Assembly (NCBI GenBank): GCA_965243825.1
Contig: CBDEVT010000001.1
Coordinates: 1,178,001-1,242,000 of the forward strand
Origin: JAJCYX01 sp965243825
GTDB taxonomy: Bacteria > Chloroflexota > Dehalococcoidia > Lucifugimonadales > Lucifugimonadaceae
DNA length: 64,000 nt
Reading direction: 5' to 3'
A program made the position numbers and the translations under genes. Each line of letters opens with the position of its first letter. Positions within the stretch are counted from its first letter, which is position 1. Below are positions 8,051 to 16,671 of this stretch, one piece after another. Under the pieces are notes generated by a model, which worked only from the letters and a program-made list of their open reading frames with translations, did no database searches and was not told where the DNA came from.

Positions 8051-9091
8051 CTACTGCAGCGGGAATGGAGGTTGGAGCCAGTGGGAGGAGTTGCTGAAGT
8101 GGATTTCTGTTACCCACTTCACCCACTCGAAGCCTCTGTGTCCCGGAGCGACAAGGCGAACGGGCGCTCCATGCTGGTGCGACAACGGCTCATCTGTGAC
8201 ATGTGTCGCCAGTAGGAAATGGTCCAGTTCGTCGATGTGGAACTTGCGGTAGTAGCCGGTCACGGAGCGGACCTCGATCGAATTCGCACCTTCCAATGAA
8301 AGCGATGAGACCAGATCGATCAGCCTTGGGCCGTGCCAACGTTGCCGAGAAAACCATCCGCCTGTGCAGTCGAGCGTTGCCGTCAGCGTCTCAGGCCCGG
8401 ATGCATTGGCACCCTGTATCAACTCGGAGTAAGGCCACGTCAGCGACTGTCCATCGGCTGAGGTAACAAGTAGTCGCCACTCTGTCCGGTCGATCGGCTT
8501 CGGGTCGTCGTTGATCCAAGATGTGACAGGAAATGCGTTGCCGCGAAAGCTTCCACGTTCGTGTGATCCGGTGAAGCGTCGTTGCGAGGCGCCAAGGTCG
8601 AACCTGCGGTACAAGGATTCGACCATGAACCAGGCTGCGAAGCCTGCTCCGCCCATCCCGAATAGCTTGATTGCAGCACGGCGGTCGGCGTCATAGCCAA
8701 CCTTGAGGCGCCGGGTGTAGTTCCAGGCGTGGTATCCAGCGAGTGGTGTGAGTGCAATGCCGGTCCAGATGTGAAGCGAGATGCCAGATATCCCGGATAC
8801 CGACCAGTAGCCGGTCGTGGGCCACGTGAAGCCGAGCGCCAGGTTGATAGTTAGCAGCACCACCAGGACCAGCGTGATCTTGCGAGGACGTTTCGCCGCA
8901 GGTCGTTTAAGCGACCGGACCGCTATGAGCGTTTTCCAGAACAGAACGCCGAGAATCGCGAACGCTCCAACATTGTGAAGCCAGAGATACACGGCGCGGT
9001 CGGGCGAGCCCGCAGCCAGACCGAACGTGCCGGTCGACACCTGGGCGATGATCAGCAGAAGCAGCGCTGTGTTTGCCCATCCGTGGCGCAT
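8051..9091 (-). CDS. Fused membrane cytochrome b-like / sulfite-oxidase-type molybdopterin protein
   Basis: About 346 residues in two parts. Residues ~1-150 form four likely membrane helices with histidines suited to b-type haem (YLWLHNVG, ISLHIWTG, GYHAWNYTR). Residues ~190-340 are an oxidoreductase molybdopterin-binding domain with the molybdenum-ligand Cys in LDCTGGWFSRQRW and a His in the C-terminal part. In the MsrP/MsrQ (YedY/YedZ) system, the molybdoenzyme and haem membrane partner are separate proteins; here they appear on one chain. It probably passes electrons between the membrane and a periplasm-side substrate. The start is ATG 9091 (GTG 9100 also possible; GGTGGAGG lies just upstream). 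Confidence 0.78.
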   Translation of the reverse strand: MRHGWANTALLLLIIAQVSTGTFGLAAGSPDRAVYLWLHNVGAFAILGVLFWKTLIAVRSLKRPAAKRPRKITLVLVVLLTINLALGFTWPTTGYWSVSGISGISLHIWTGIALTPLAGYHAWNYTRRLKVGYDADRRAAIKLFGMGGAGFAAWFMVESLYRRFDLGASQRRFTGSHERGSFRGNAFPVTSWINDDPKPIDRTEWRLLVTSADGQSLTWPYSELIQGANASGPETLTATLDCTGGWFSRQRWHGPRLIDLVSSLSLEGANSIEVRSVTGYYRKFHIDELDHFLLATHVTDEPLSHQHGAPVRLVAPGHRGFEWVKWVTEIHFSNSSHWLQPPFPLQ

Positions 9092-9184
9092 GACCTCCAC
9101 CTGTTGATCGGTTTCGGGCTTGATGATCTCGGCTTGATGCGGGTTACGGGGCAGGGCGAAAGTCGGATGTAAACAGATTCCGGC

Positions 9185-10447
9185 TCAACGCTTTACGGAT
9201 TTAACTGCCTTCCGCAGGTCGCCAACAAGGTCGCCCTTGCGACCAACGACAACTCGATTGAGACCGAGCCAGCGCGCCATCGTGGCGAGTTCCTCGGCCA
9301 GCGCAGATGAAACAGCCAAAGCATCACCTCCATCTTCAAGGTGCGCGGACTGAACAAGTAGACGACCCTTGTGGCGATCAGCTTTCAGATCCACCCGAGC
9401 AACCAGCTCCTCGTCCATCAGGAACGGGAAGACGTAGTAGCCGAACTGTCGCTTCTTCTCCGGAACGTAGATCTCGATGCGATAGTGCATGTCGAACATT
9501 CGGTAAGTGCGGTCTCTGAACCAGATAAGAGAGTCGAACGGGCTTATGAGCGAATGTGCGCCGATGTGCTCTGACGGAACATCAGTCCCCGGCAGCACAT
9601 AAGCGGGTTCATCCCAGCCTTCGACACTCACCTCATCAAGTTCACCACTTGCAACCAGGTCTTTGAAAACAGGACGTGCCTTGGGCATCTTGATCCTGTA
9701 GTAGTCGGCAAGGTCGGCCATCGTGCCGATGCCGTGGTGCTGCGCTGAAAGTTTCAGAAGAAGCCGATTCGCTTCTTCTTCGCTCAGACTGGCGGCCTCG
9801 TGGTGTTCGTCTGGCACGAACCGTTCAGGTAGGTCGTAGTAGCGAGTGAAGTTCTTGCGAGAGTGGACACCAAGACTGCCGATATCGAAGTGCCATTCGA
9901 GCGCCATCTTTCCACGGCTCAGGCCCCACCACGGGCCGGTCCGACCACCTGAATCCTCCAGATCCGAGACTGAGATGGGACCGCGCTCTTCAACCTCATC
10001 ACGGATTCGATCAATAAATCCCGGGTGGTCCCGTTCTATCTCCTCGATCCATTTGACCCGACGTCCGCTTGCACGCGCCGACATGCGGTGCCTCATAGCC
10101 GGATAGAGCTTCATCGGAATGAACGTAGCAGCGTGGCCCCAGTATTCGAACAGTTCGCGGTGTTCATAAGCCAGCTCGTCTGCCAGTTGATTCTCATACG
10201 GACCAAGTCGCGAGTAGTACGGCATGTAGTGAGCACGCGAAAGCACGTTGACTGTATCGATCTGGACAAGGCCGATGTGGTCGACAACACGCCGGATGTC
10301 ATCGAGATCCGGTTTCGTGCCGTTGCGTGGAGTTGCGAAGCCCTGGGCTGTAAGCGCTATGCGGCGCGCTTCCGCATTTGAGAGTTCTGCCATGGCGAGC
10401 GATGGTAGCGCAGGCAATCTCATGTTGCTGGTTGTCTGTCGTTCCAC
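9185..10447 (-). CDS. YcaQ-family winged-helix DNA glycosylase
   Basis: About 400-420 residues of the HTH_42/YcaQ family, which includes the interstrand-crosslink DNA glycosylases AlkZ and AlkX. The catalytic-region motif reads VQIDTVNVLSRAHYMPYYSR. The QID triplet matches the Q-x-D form of AlkX-like members rather than the Q-x-Q form of AlkZ. Further family features are the HRELFEYWGHAAT block and the ISPFDSLIWFRDR block. GTG 10447 has an AAGGA upstream; an internal ATG at 10393 (MAELSNAEARR) is a plausible shorter start. It is divergent from the universal stress protein gene. Confidence 0.85.
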   Translation of the reverse strand: MERQTTSNMRLPALPSLAMAELSNAEARRIALTAQGFATPRNGTKPDLDDIRRVVDHIGLVQIDTVNVLSRAHYMPYYSRLGPYENQLADELAYEHRELFEYWGHAATFIPMKLYPAMRHRMSARASGRRVKWIEEIERDHPGFIDRIRDEVEERGPISVSDLEDSGGRTGPWWGLSRGKMALEWHFDIGSLGVHSRKNFTRYYDLPERFVPDEHHEAASLSEEEANRLLLKLSAQHHGIGTMADLADYYRIKMPKARPVFKDLVASGELDEVSVEGWDEPAYVLPGTDVPSEHIGAHSLISPFDSLIWFRDRTYRMFDMHYRIEIYVPEKKRQFGYYVFPFLMDEELVARVDLKADRHKGRLLVQSAHLEDGGDALAVSSALAEELATMARWLGLNRVVVGRKGDLVGDLRKAVKSVKR

Positions 10448-10532
10448 TCATGCATTCCTTAGTTGCTATACCACCAGAATTCGCCAGGCCCGGTATCATC
10501 GGGGTCGGAAACAATATGCATGGAGAGACACC

Positions 10533-10997
10533 TTGTACGAAAAGATCATGATCCCGACCGATGGCGCAAGAGCTGGCGGCAAGGCGATAGATCATGCTGC
10601 CGAGCTGGCGAAGAAGTTCGGGTCTGAGGTGATCCTGCTCAGAGTGGTTCAACCTTCATCGATCCCCGCTTCAACGATGGGCACTGCCGGTTCAGTGGCG
10701 GTCTATGAGATTGCGTTCGAGGCGGCAGACGCCGAGACGCAGGCTCACATCAAACGGGCTCGAAATCAGCTCAACAGCCGCCGCAGGCAGCTTGAGGAAG
10801 AGGGTCTTAAGGCACGTGCAGAGGTGCTGATCGGCGATCCAGCGGGCATTATCAAGAAGTTCGCGAAGCAGGAAAAGATTGACCTCATCGTGATGGCAAC
10901 CAGGGGTCGATCAGGTATCACGCGCGCTCTGTTCGGTAGCGTGGCAGACGACGTGCTTCGGTCCAACGTCGCACCGGTTCTTCTGCTTAAGAGATAA
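10533..10997 (+). CDS. Universal stress protein (UspA family)
   Basis: A 154-residue UspA-fold protein. The frame extends upstream, but TTG 10533 is the best start: GGAGAG (10522-10527) is 5 bases before it, and the family N-terminus YEKIMIPTDGARAG begins immediately. The C-terminal ATP-binding loop is present as MATRGRSGITRALFGSVAD (G-x2-G-x9-G-S pattern). The family binds ATP or AMP and is linked to stress survival. No partner is evident from the neighbours. Confidence 0.88.
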   Translation: MYEKIMIPTDGARAGGKAIDHAAELAKKFGSEVILLRVVQPSSIPASTMGTAGSVAVYEIAFEAADAETQAHIKRARNQLNSRRRQLEEEGLKARAEVLIGDPAGIIKKFAKQEKIDLIVMATRGRSGITRALFGSVADDVLRSNVAPVLLLKR

Positions 10998-11128
10998 GAC
11001 TCAACTGCTTCTCGCTAGAGTCTGAATCCTCTGGATTTACGCAACTCCGCCAATTGACTCGCCGAAGTGCTAGGATTCGGCGCGTTTGCCTTTTCGCGAC
11101 GTCTGAAGTCTCAGCACAGGAAAAAGAG

Positions 11129-12226
11129 ATGCTCGAACGGTTCCACGTATCCCCCGAAGATGAAGTCCGTATCGCAGAACCCAAAGTGCGAGCAGCCACC
11201 GAGGCGATATTCAGCAAGATGGGCCTGACCGAAGAGGACGCCAAGCTCTCAGCAGATGTACTCATGCATGCCGACATCAGTGGCGTGGACACACACGGCG
11301 TTTCCAACATGCTCCGCCACTACGTGCAGGGCTACAACGATGGCACGCTGAACCCCAGGCCAAACCTGACCATCGAACGCGAATCAACGGTCGCTGCAAC
11401 ATGGGACGCCGATCGCGGCAACGGCTTACACACTGCACCAGTTGCCATGAAAGATGCCATTGAGCGTGCCGAGAAGCACGGAGTCGGCGTGACCGTGATG
11501 AAGAACTCAGGTCATCTCGGTGCCGCCGGCTATCACGCGATGATGGCGCTCGAGCACGACATGATCGGCGTCTGTATGACCGGAGGAGGCGGCTTTGCCA
11601 TGGTGCCGACATTCGGTGCTGAACCTCGACTCGGTACCAACCCAATCGCATGGGCGGCCCCGACCCGAAATGAACCGCCCTTCCTGTTCGACGTGGCTAC
11701 TACTCAGGTTGCCGCAAACAAGTTGCGACTCCTGGAGCGTATGGACCGTGCGATCTTCAAAGACTGGCTGACCGACGAGAATGGCGTTCCGATGCCGGAA
11801 CAGAAGATGCCTGAAACGGACATACGCGGTGAAGGGCGCGCATGGCACATGTTGCCCTTCGGCGGAACACGCGAAAACGGGTCGCACAAAGGCTACGGTT
11901 TCGGCTGCATTGTAGACATCATGTGCTGCACGCTCTCCGGTATCGGCCCGGGATTCATCTCGAACAAATCAGGGCACTTCTTTACGGCGTACAAGATCGA
12001 TGCGTTTACAGATGTAGACAAGTTCAAGGACGACATGGATGCGTTCCTGTCAGGACTTGCAGCAACCAAGCCTGCACCGGGCCACGACCGCGTGTACTAC
12101 CCGGGTCTGCCTGAGGCTGAAACCAGCAAAGACCGCCTCGAAAACGGTATCCCGTACCACCCCGAGGTTGTCGAGTGGTTCGAGTCGATCAACGCCGAAC
12201 TAGAGCTCGGTTTCAGCCTGAGGTAA
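11129..12226 (+). CDS. Malate/L-lactate dehydrogenase family oxidoreductase (LDH2/MDH2-type)
   Basis: The start at ATG 11129 has AGGA 7 bases upstream; a longer frame from 11054 is less convincing. The 365-residue protein has the family markers GVDTHGVSNM, SGHLGAAGYH (with catalytic His) and RLGTNPIAWAAP. LDH2-type enzymes reduce 2-oxoacids with NAD(P)H and include ureidoglycolate and sulfolactate dehydrogenases. The adjacent downstream MFS gene in the same direction suggests uptake and oxidation of a hydroxyacid. The segment around residues 205-215 departs from the usual family spacing, so substrate assignment is open. Confidence 0.83.
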   Translation: MLERFHVSPEDEVRIAEPKVRAATEAIFSKMGLTEEDAKLSADVLMHADISGVDTHGVSNMLRHYVQGYNDGTLNPRPNLTIERESTVAATWDADRGNGLHTAPVAMKDAIERAEKHGVGVTVMKNSGHLGAAGYHAMMALEHDMIGVCMTGGGGFAMVPTFGAEPRLGTNPIAWAAPTRNEPPFLFDVATTQVAANKLRLLERMDRAIFKDWLTDENGVPMPEQKMPETDIRGEGRAWHMLPFGGTRENGSHKGYGFGCIVDIMCCTLSGIGPGFISNKSGHFFTAYKIDAFTDVDKFKDDMDAFLSGLAATKPAPGHDRVYYPGLPEAETSKDRLENGIPYHPEVVEWFESINAELELGFSLR

Positions 12227-12256
12227 GTAACGGATCGCTGACCATTGTCGGGATCG

Positions 12257-12291
12257 AGTAACTGCAAGATGGAGTGCGGTTACTGCCATCT
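12257..12291 (+). other. Candidate H-type RNA pseudoknot
   Basis: In the 235-base gap between the LDH2-type gene and the MFS gene, 12257-12265 pairs with 12276-12284 (9 bp, one U-G wobble valid only on the plus strand). The 10-base loop contains AGATGG (12267-12272), which is complementary to CCATCT at 12286-12291. This gives the A-B-A'-B' order of an H-type pseudoknot. It lies ~170 bases before the MFS start. Function and conservation are unknown, and chance pairing cannot be excluded. Confidence 0.3.
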
Positions 12292-12461
12292 CGAGGCGTT
12301 CAAAAGACGGCCAATCAACACTGTCACTCGGTGCGGAGTACCCTAGTTAGTCGCGTTTCTTTTCCGCGTGCCGTCTACCCAGCAAGAAAGCGTCTGCCCT
12401 CCACATCGCACATGATGCAAAACCGGAACGCCACCACCATTCGCTGATCGAAAAATCGACG

Positions 12462-13748
12462 GTGATGGCGCGACGTCGGGCACGTCACGGTATCTTCTTC
12501 GGCTGGTGGATCGTCGCCGCAGGCTTCGTGATCCAGATCCTGAATGGCGGACTGCTTTTCCACGCCTTCTCCGCCTATGTTCTGCCGTTGCAGGCCGACT
12601 TCGGCTGGTCACGTGGCCAGCTTTCCGGCGCATTCTCGATGGCACGCGCCGAAAGCGGGATCCTTGGGCCTGTTCAGGGCTGGGCCATCGATCGCTTCGG
12701 CCCGAAGATCATGATGCAGATAGGCATGGTGCTTTTTGGCGCCGGCTTCATCTACATGAGCCAGATCAACTCTCTTGTAACGTTCTACATCGCCTTTGCT
12801 CTCATGGCACTGGGCTCGAGCCTTGGCGGCTTCATGCCGCTGGCGACAACCGTCACCAACTGGTTCGCCCGAAAACGTGCGATGGCGCTCGGCGTGATGA
12901 TGACAGGAATGAGTGTAGGTGGGCTCACCGTGCCGCTGGTGGTCTGGAGCCTGAATGCCCACGGCTGGCGAACGACGTCGCTTGTTTCTGGAATCATCAT
13001 TCTTGTGGTCGGAATTCCTCTTGCTCAACTCATGCGCCACTCACCGGAACAGTACGGGCAACTGCCTGACGGCGTGAAACGCAGCTACAGCGGAGGCAAG
13101 ATGCGACCTGCGCCAGCAATCACCGGATTGACCGCCCGGCAGGCCCTGAAAACCCAGGCTTTCTGGACGCTCTCACTGAGCCATGGAGCTGCTTTGCTTG
13201 TGGTGGGTGCAGCACTGCTGCACCAGATACCGCACATGGTCGAGGGCATGGGGCTTTCCGAGGGATCGGCAGCGTCTGTGGTCGCAGTGCTGGCCGTGGT
13301 TGTCATACTCGCCCAGCTGAGTGGCGGTTACGTGGGCGACAAGATCAACAAGAAGATTGGTATCGCAGGGTGCATGCTTGCCCACGCCGCGGGATTCGCC
13401 ATATTCGCCATGTGGGGCTCGATCTTCGGCGCGTTTGCCTTTGCGCTGCTGCATGGAGCGGCCTGGGGCGTGCGTTCGCCGCTGATCAACTCGATACGAG
13501 CCGACTACTTTGGCCGCGCTTCGTACGCGACGATCATGGGATTCACCTCGATGATCGTGATGATTGGCATGACGGTAGGCCCCCTGTTCGCTGGCATTCT
13601 ACGGGATACAACAGGCAGCTACGAGACTCCGTTCCTGATACTCGCAGGGCTGGCAGCGCTGGGCTCCCTGGCGGCACTTTCCGCAAAGAAGCCCAAGATG
13701 CCTGAGGCGCCGACCGCGCCGGGCAGTCGGCTAGCGGCGAGTGGTTAG
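12462..13748 (+). CDS. MFS transporter (monocarboxylate/oxalate-antiporter-like)
   Basis: A 428-residue integral membrane protein with about 12 hydrophobic helices. The N-terminal FFGWWIVAAGFVIQIL, the GPVQGWAIDRFGPK loop (MFS signature between helices 2 and 3) and NWFARKRAMALGVMMTG resemble the monocarboxylate/OFA branch. It probably imports organic acids. GTG 12462 and the adjacent ATG 12465 are both possible starts; no Shine-Dalgarno is obvious. It follows the LDH2-type dehydrogenase in the same direction. The last 4 bases overlap the convergent small gene. Confidence 0.85.
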   Translation: MMARRRARHGIFFGWWIVAAGFVIQILNGGLLFHAFSAYVLPLQADFGWSRGQLSGAFSMARAESGILGPVQGWAIDRFGPKIMMQIGMVLFGAGFIYMSQINSLVTFYIAFALMALGSSLGGFMPLATTVTNWFARKRAMALGVMMTGMSVGGLTVPLVVWSLNAHGWRTTSLVSGIIILVVGIPLAQLMRHSPEQYGQLPDGVKRSYSGGKMRPAPAITGLTARQALKTQAFWTLSLSHGAALLVVGAALLHQIPHMVEGMGLSEGSAASVVAVLAVVVILAQLSGGYVGDKINKKIGIAGCMLAHAAGFAIFAMWGSIFGAFAFALLHGAAWGVRSPLINSIRADYFGRASYATIMGFTSMIVMIGMTVGPLFAGILRDTTGSYETPFLILAGLAALGSLAALSAKKPKMPEAPTAPGSRLAASG

Positions 13749-14032
13749 GTTTCGGCTCCCTCAGAACTCTCCGACCATCCAGTGAATTTTGGCTCGTACA
13801 CGGTTGGCATACTGTCTTTCCAAAACACGTACAGATGTCCGCTTTTAGGACATCTATATACAAGCCGAAATTTCTCGACCTCGAACTTGAGGCGGTCCTC
13901 TTCTGATCGGAATTCCGTATCGAGGTAGTCATCCCAGTCCGCAGAGTAGACAATCTGCCATTCAATCGGGTTTGGAATATCGCCACTCGACCGAATTTGT
14001 TCGCCACATACGCATCGCCATTTGGCCATCAC
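13745..14032 (-). CDS. Small conserved-looking Cys-containing hypothetical protein
   Basis: A 95-residue protein beginning M(M)AKWRCVCGEQIRSSG, with PNPIEWQIV in the middle and YRCPKSGHLYVFW near the C-terminus. The CxC and CPKSGH elements look like half of a metal-binding knuckle, but a complete four-ligand zinc ribbon is not present. GAGG lies 4 bases before GTG 14032 and 7 before ATG 14029; either may start it. Function unknown; similar short proteins occur in unrelated bacteria. Confidence 0.6.
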   Translation of the reverse strand: MMAKWRCVCGEQIRSSGDIPNPIEWQIVYSADWDDYLDTEFRSEEDRLKFEVEKFRLVYRCPKSGHLYVFWKDSMPTVYEPKFTGWSESSEGAET

Positions 14033-14059
14033 GAAGCCTCTTCTGAAGACGGGAATTCG

Positions 14060-14905
14060 CTATTGGTCCAGCCCCAGCACTGTCTTCGCGTTCTCAAGCA
14101 GGATCAACTCTCTGGCTTCTTCCCTGATCTCAAGCTCAGCGAACTCTTCCAGCCAGCGTTCTGGCGGCATGTACGGATAGTCGGAGCCGAACAACACCTT
14201 GCGACGCAATCTGCCGCCAGCCTCCGTGATCAGTTGCTTTGGGATGTACTTCGGAGCCCAGCCTGAGAGATCGATGTACACGTTCGGCTTGTGTAGTGCC
14301 ACGGCTATCTGTTCGTCAATCCACGGCCAGGCAGGGTGCGCCATGATGATCTTCAGGCTTGGATGATCAGCGGCCAGGTTGTCGATATGCGGAATGGGCC
14401 GAGAGTAGGCCAGCTTGAAGCCTCCGCCGCCCGGAGTACCAGCGCCGGCAGCCGCGTAGCCGGTGTGAATCAGTACCGGGATGCCGAGACGCTCTGCGGT
14501 ATCAAAAAGTGGCTCGAACTCAGGGTCATCCGGGAAGAACGCCATGTGAATCGGGTGAAGCTTCAGACCGATAAGCCCGAGATCGGTGACGGCCCGTTCC
14601 AACTCCTCAACCGCCGCCTTCCCTTTGCGGGGATCGACCGTGGCAAACCCGAAAAAACGGTCCGGATATCGTTTCACGACCTCGGCGACGTAGTCGTTCG
14701 GATCTGGCTTGTCACCGGTCTCGGTCTCTGCATCAACCGAGAAGATGACAGCCCTCACGTCAGCCGCTTCGTAGCGTGCCGCCATCTCGTCTACCGAGTC
14801 GGGTTCTCCATCCATGCGAAACATCTTCCGCAGGCCGGGCTCGATGCCATAGTCAGGCAGATCAGGATGCCGTGGCACATGAACGTGTATGTCGATAGCT
14901 TTCAT
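14060..14905 (-). CDS. Amidohydrolase family 2 (TIM-barrel metal-dependent hydrolase)
   Basis: A 281-residue amidohydrolase-2 protein starting at MKAIDIHVHVPRHPDLPDYG (ATG 14905). The metal-binding HxH of strand 1 is IHVHV. Later ligands are His in VLIHTGY, His in IIMAHPAWPW and Asp in VLFGSDYPYMPPERW. Family members are decarboxylases (e.g. ACMSD-like) or lactonases/hydrolases of aromatic and sugar acids. Context (MFS, dehydrogenases, enolase family) suggests organic-acid catabolism. The frame extends to 14956, but the family start is the internal ATG. Confidence 0.85.
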   Translation of the reverse strand: MKAIDIHVHVPRHPDLPDYGIEPGLRKMFRMDGEPDSVDEMAARYEAADVRAVIFSVDAETETGDKPDPNDYVAEVVKRYPDRFFGFATVDPRKGKAAVEELERAVTDLGLIGLKLHPIHMAFFPDDPEFEPLFDTAERLGIPVLIHTGYAAAGAGTPGGGGFKLAYSRPIPHIDNLAADHPSLKIIMAHPAWPWIDEQIAVALHKPNVYIDLSGWAPKYIPKQLITEAGGRLRRKVLFGSDYPYMPPERWLEEFAELEIREEARELILLENAKTVLGLDQ

Positions 14906-15070
14906 AGTTCGTCTCGTCGGATGAGAGATGGTCGGGACAGCGCAGCCTATCAGCAAAGATGCTGAAAGCTACAAGACTAAATTGCTATCGAACCTCATCA
15001 TCGTATTCGGGCCTCACGAGCAACTTGGCACCGATCAAGGTCGCAGCCAGATTAGTGGGTCTGAGTCGAG

Positions 15071-15445
15071 TTACTCGTGAGCGAACAGCAGTTGGTTGGA
15101 GAATGAGCCTATGTAGTTGGCAGACTGCTGGCCCCTGAACTTCGCAACGAGATACTTCCCGCTCACGGAAAGCTCCAGGTGAGGGAGTTTCAGGGCCCAT
15201 GGAAGGCCATTGCTTGAGTTGGTGCTGTAGAAGCGCTCTGCGAGGCGTGATGCGTTTTCGATTGCCGCTGCACGACTTTCGTGGGTCAAAACGACCACCG
15301 AGTATGACTCTTGACCGTCCCAACCTGAGCCAACTGCGAGGTGCTCAAAGGGTAAGAGCAGCGGAGCAAGCTGGGCGTTGGCGCGGTTCGACCTACGGGT
15401 AATCTCCCACCTGGAACCGTCGCTGCCGCTACCGGATGCGACCAT
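15071..15445 (-). pseudogene. C-terminal segment of the lipoprotein at 15473-16588, beyond an in-frame TAG
   Basis: This 124-residue stretch is in exactly the same frame as the upstream lipoprotein gene. Reading through the single TAG at 15473-15475 gives ESVVPEGDG and then ATG 15445. The content is protein-like, with no signal peptide of its own. The C-terminus (YLVAKFRG, then QLLFAHE) looks like the natural end of a secreted protein domain. Independent translation is possible, because an AAGGTG lies 6 bases before the ATG. I favour one original protein of about 505 residues interrupted by a nonsense codon, but readthrough or a coupled second gene cannot be excluded. Confidence 0.5.
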
Positions 15446-15472
15446 GCCATCACCTTCAGGAACGACACTCTC

Positions 15473-16588
15473 CTAATCGTAGAAACTGCCGTCGTGGAAC
15501 GAGATGCCAGTCACGTTGTTCGCGGCCATGACGTCGATAGTGAACAGATGATCCGTCGATTCCGAAAGGCTTGGAACTGAGCCGTTGAGTGTGTCTATTA
15601 ACTGCTCCATTAGCGGGTTCGTCAGCGTGCGATACAGGCCATCCTCTGTCATGAGCACGTAACCTCCGCGACCAACGTGGTCAAACAACGGAGGTGCGAG
15701 ACGAAGCATGATGTCGCCTTGTAGTCCGTCACCCCAGATCCAGTACTCGTAACCGCCATATGAGGCGGTCTCGGGCTGTGGGCAGTCGCATTCGGACAGA
15801 AGTTGTAAGGCAAGTTCGCGGTCGTATCTGCCAGAGATAACTTCAGTGAGGTTTGGCGGGACACCTGCGACAGCAGTCTGGTCGACGTTCCGCTGATCGA
15901 ACCCCATCGCGTCGAATGTCTGGACGCTGGTCATGTAGTCGGTGAGGCCAGACAGGAACGGACCCTGACCGGGGAACGTTGCGAGCTGCTCTCCTTCGCT
16001 CACGCGCTCTGGCGCAATCGCCTCCATGAATGCGTTGATGAACGCGTCTGAAGGATCGTCCGCGTCAGGGAGATTGAACCCGGTTAGCGATCTCCAGAGT
16101 GCTTGATCGCCGAGCCGAAGTGATCTCCGATTTTCCGGCGTGTCAGGAATGCGATCAAGCAAAGCAATCAGGGCCTTCTGGTCGTCTGAAGCGACTGGAA
16201 GTGGCACGTTCCAGTCGATCTTCAAATACGGCCTCGGGCCATCCGCAGGCATTGAGTCGGCTTTTCGCTCGTACTCGAACGTCACACCCGGCGCAGTGGT
16301 CGGCACACCAGCCGGACCAAACGGTCCCTGTAAATCGCCATGTATTTCAGTCAGCGGGTGTGTTTCGACTCCGTCGAACGCCGAAGGAGTGCTGGTCGGT
16401 TCGCCTGAAACCGCGGAGGTAGCAGTAGGCACCGGAGCACTGGGCGCAACGGCCAAAACGGTTGCAGAGGGCTCAGCCGCCGCATCAGACGGAGTTGGGG
16501 TGCTGAAATCGTCACCGCAGGCGGTTATCGCTGCCAGTACGAAGCCAGTGCTGGCCAAAGAAAGCAGACGAAGGGATTTGAGCGTCAT
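15473..16588 (-). CDS. Secreted lipoprotein of unknown function (N-terminal part of a TAG-interrupted gene)
   Basis: The start was taken at ATG 16588, giving a classic lipoprotein signal: MTLKSLRLLSLASTG followed by a hydrophobic run and lipobox ITAC (Cys at residue 24). An upstream start at 16624 adds 12 residues. A Ser/Thr/Pro/Ala-rich linker (~residues 30-75) is followed by a globular domain with no recognised family. The frame continues past the TAG stop for another 134 codons (see 15071-15445). Presumably membrane-anchored on the outside of the cell. It lies 83 bases downstream of an MFS gene in the same direction. Confidence 0.75.
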   Translation of the reverse strand: MTLKSLRLLSLASTGFVLAAITACGDDFSTPTPSDAAAEPSATVLAVAPSAPVPTATSAVSGEPTSTPSAFDGVETHPLTEIHGDLQGPFGPAGVPTTAPGVTFEYERKADSMPADGPRPYLKIDWNVPLPVASDDQKALIALLDRIPDTPENRRSLRLGDQALWRSLTGFNLPDADDPSDAFINAFMEAIAPERVSEGEQLATFPGQGPFLSGLTDYMTSVQTFDAMGFDQRNVDQTAVAGVPPNLTEVISGRYDRELALQLLSECDCPQPETASYGGYEYWIWGDGLQGDIMLRLAPPLFDHVGRGGYVLMTEDGLYRTLTNPLMEQLIDTLNGSVPSLSESTDHLFTIDVMAANNVTGISFHDGSFYD

Positions 16589-16671
16589 CTTGGAATACGT
16601 CCTCGCTATCGAGATCGCAGACATAGTCGGGTCGAAAGCCCGTGCACTAATTCATCGTAACAACCGGTGCG

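Noticed and set aside
14985..15323. 112-codon minus-strand frame
   Set aside because: It overlaps the same-strand frame at 15071-15445, whose residue content is more protein-like and continuous with the upstream lipoprotein frame.
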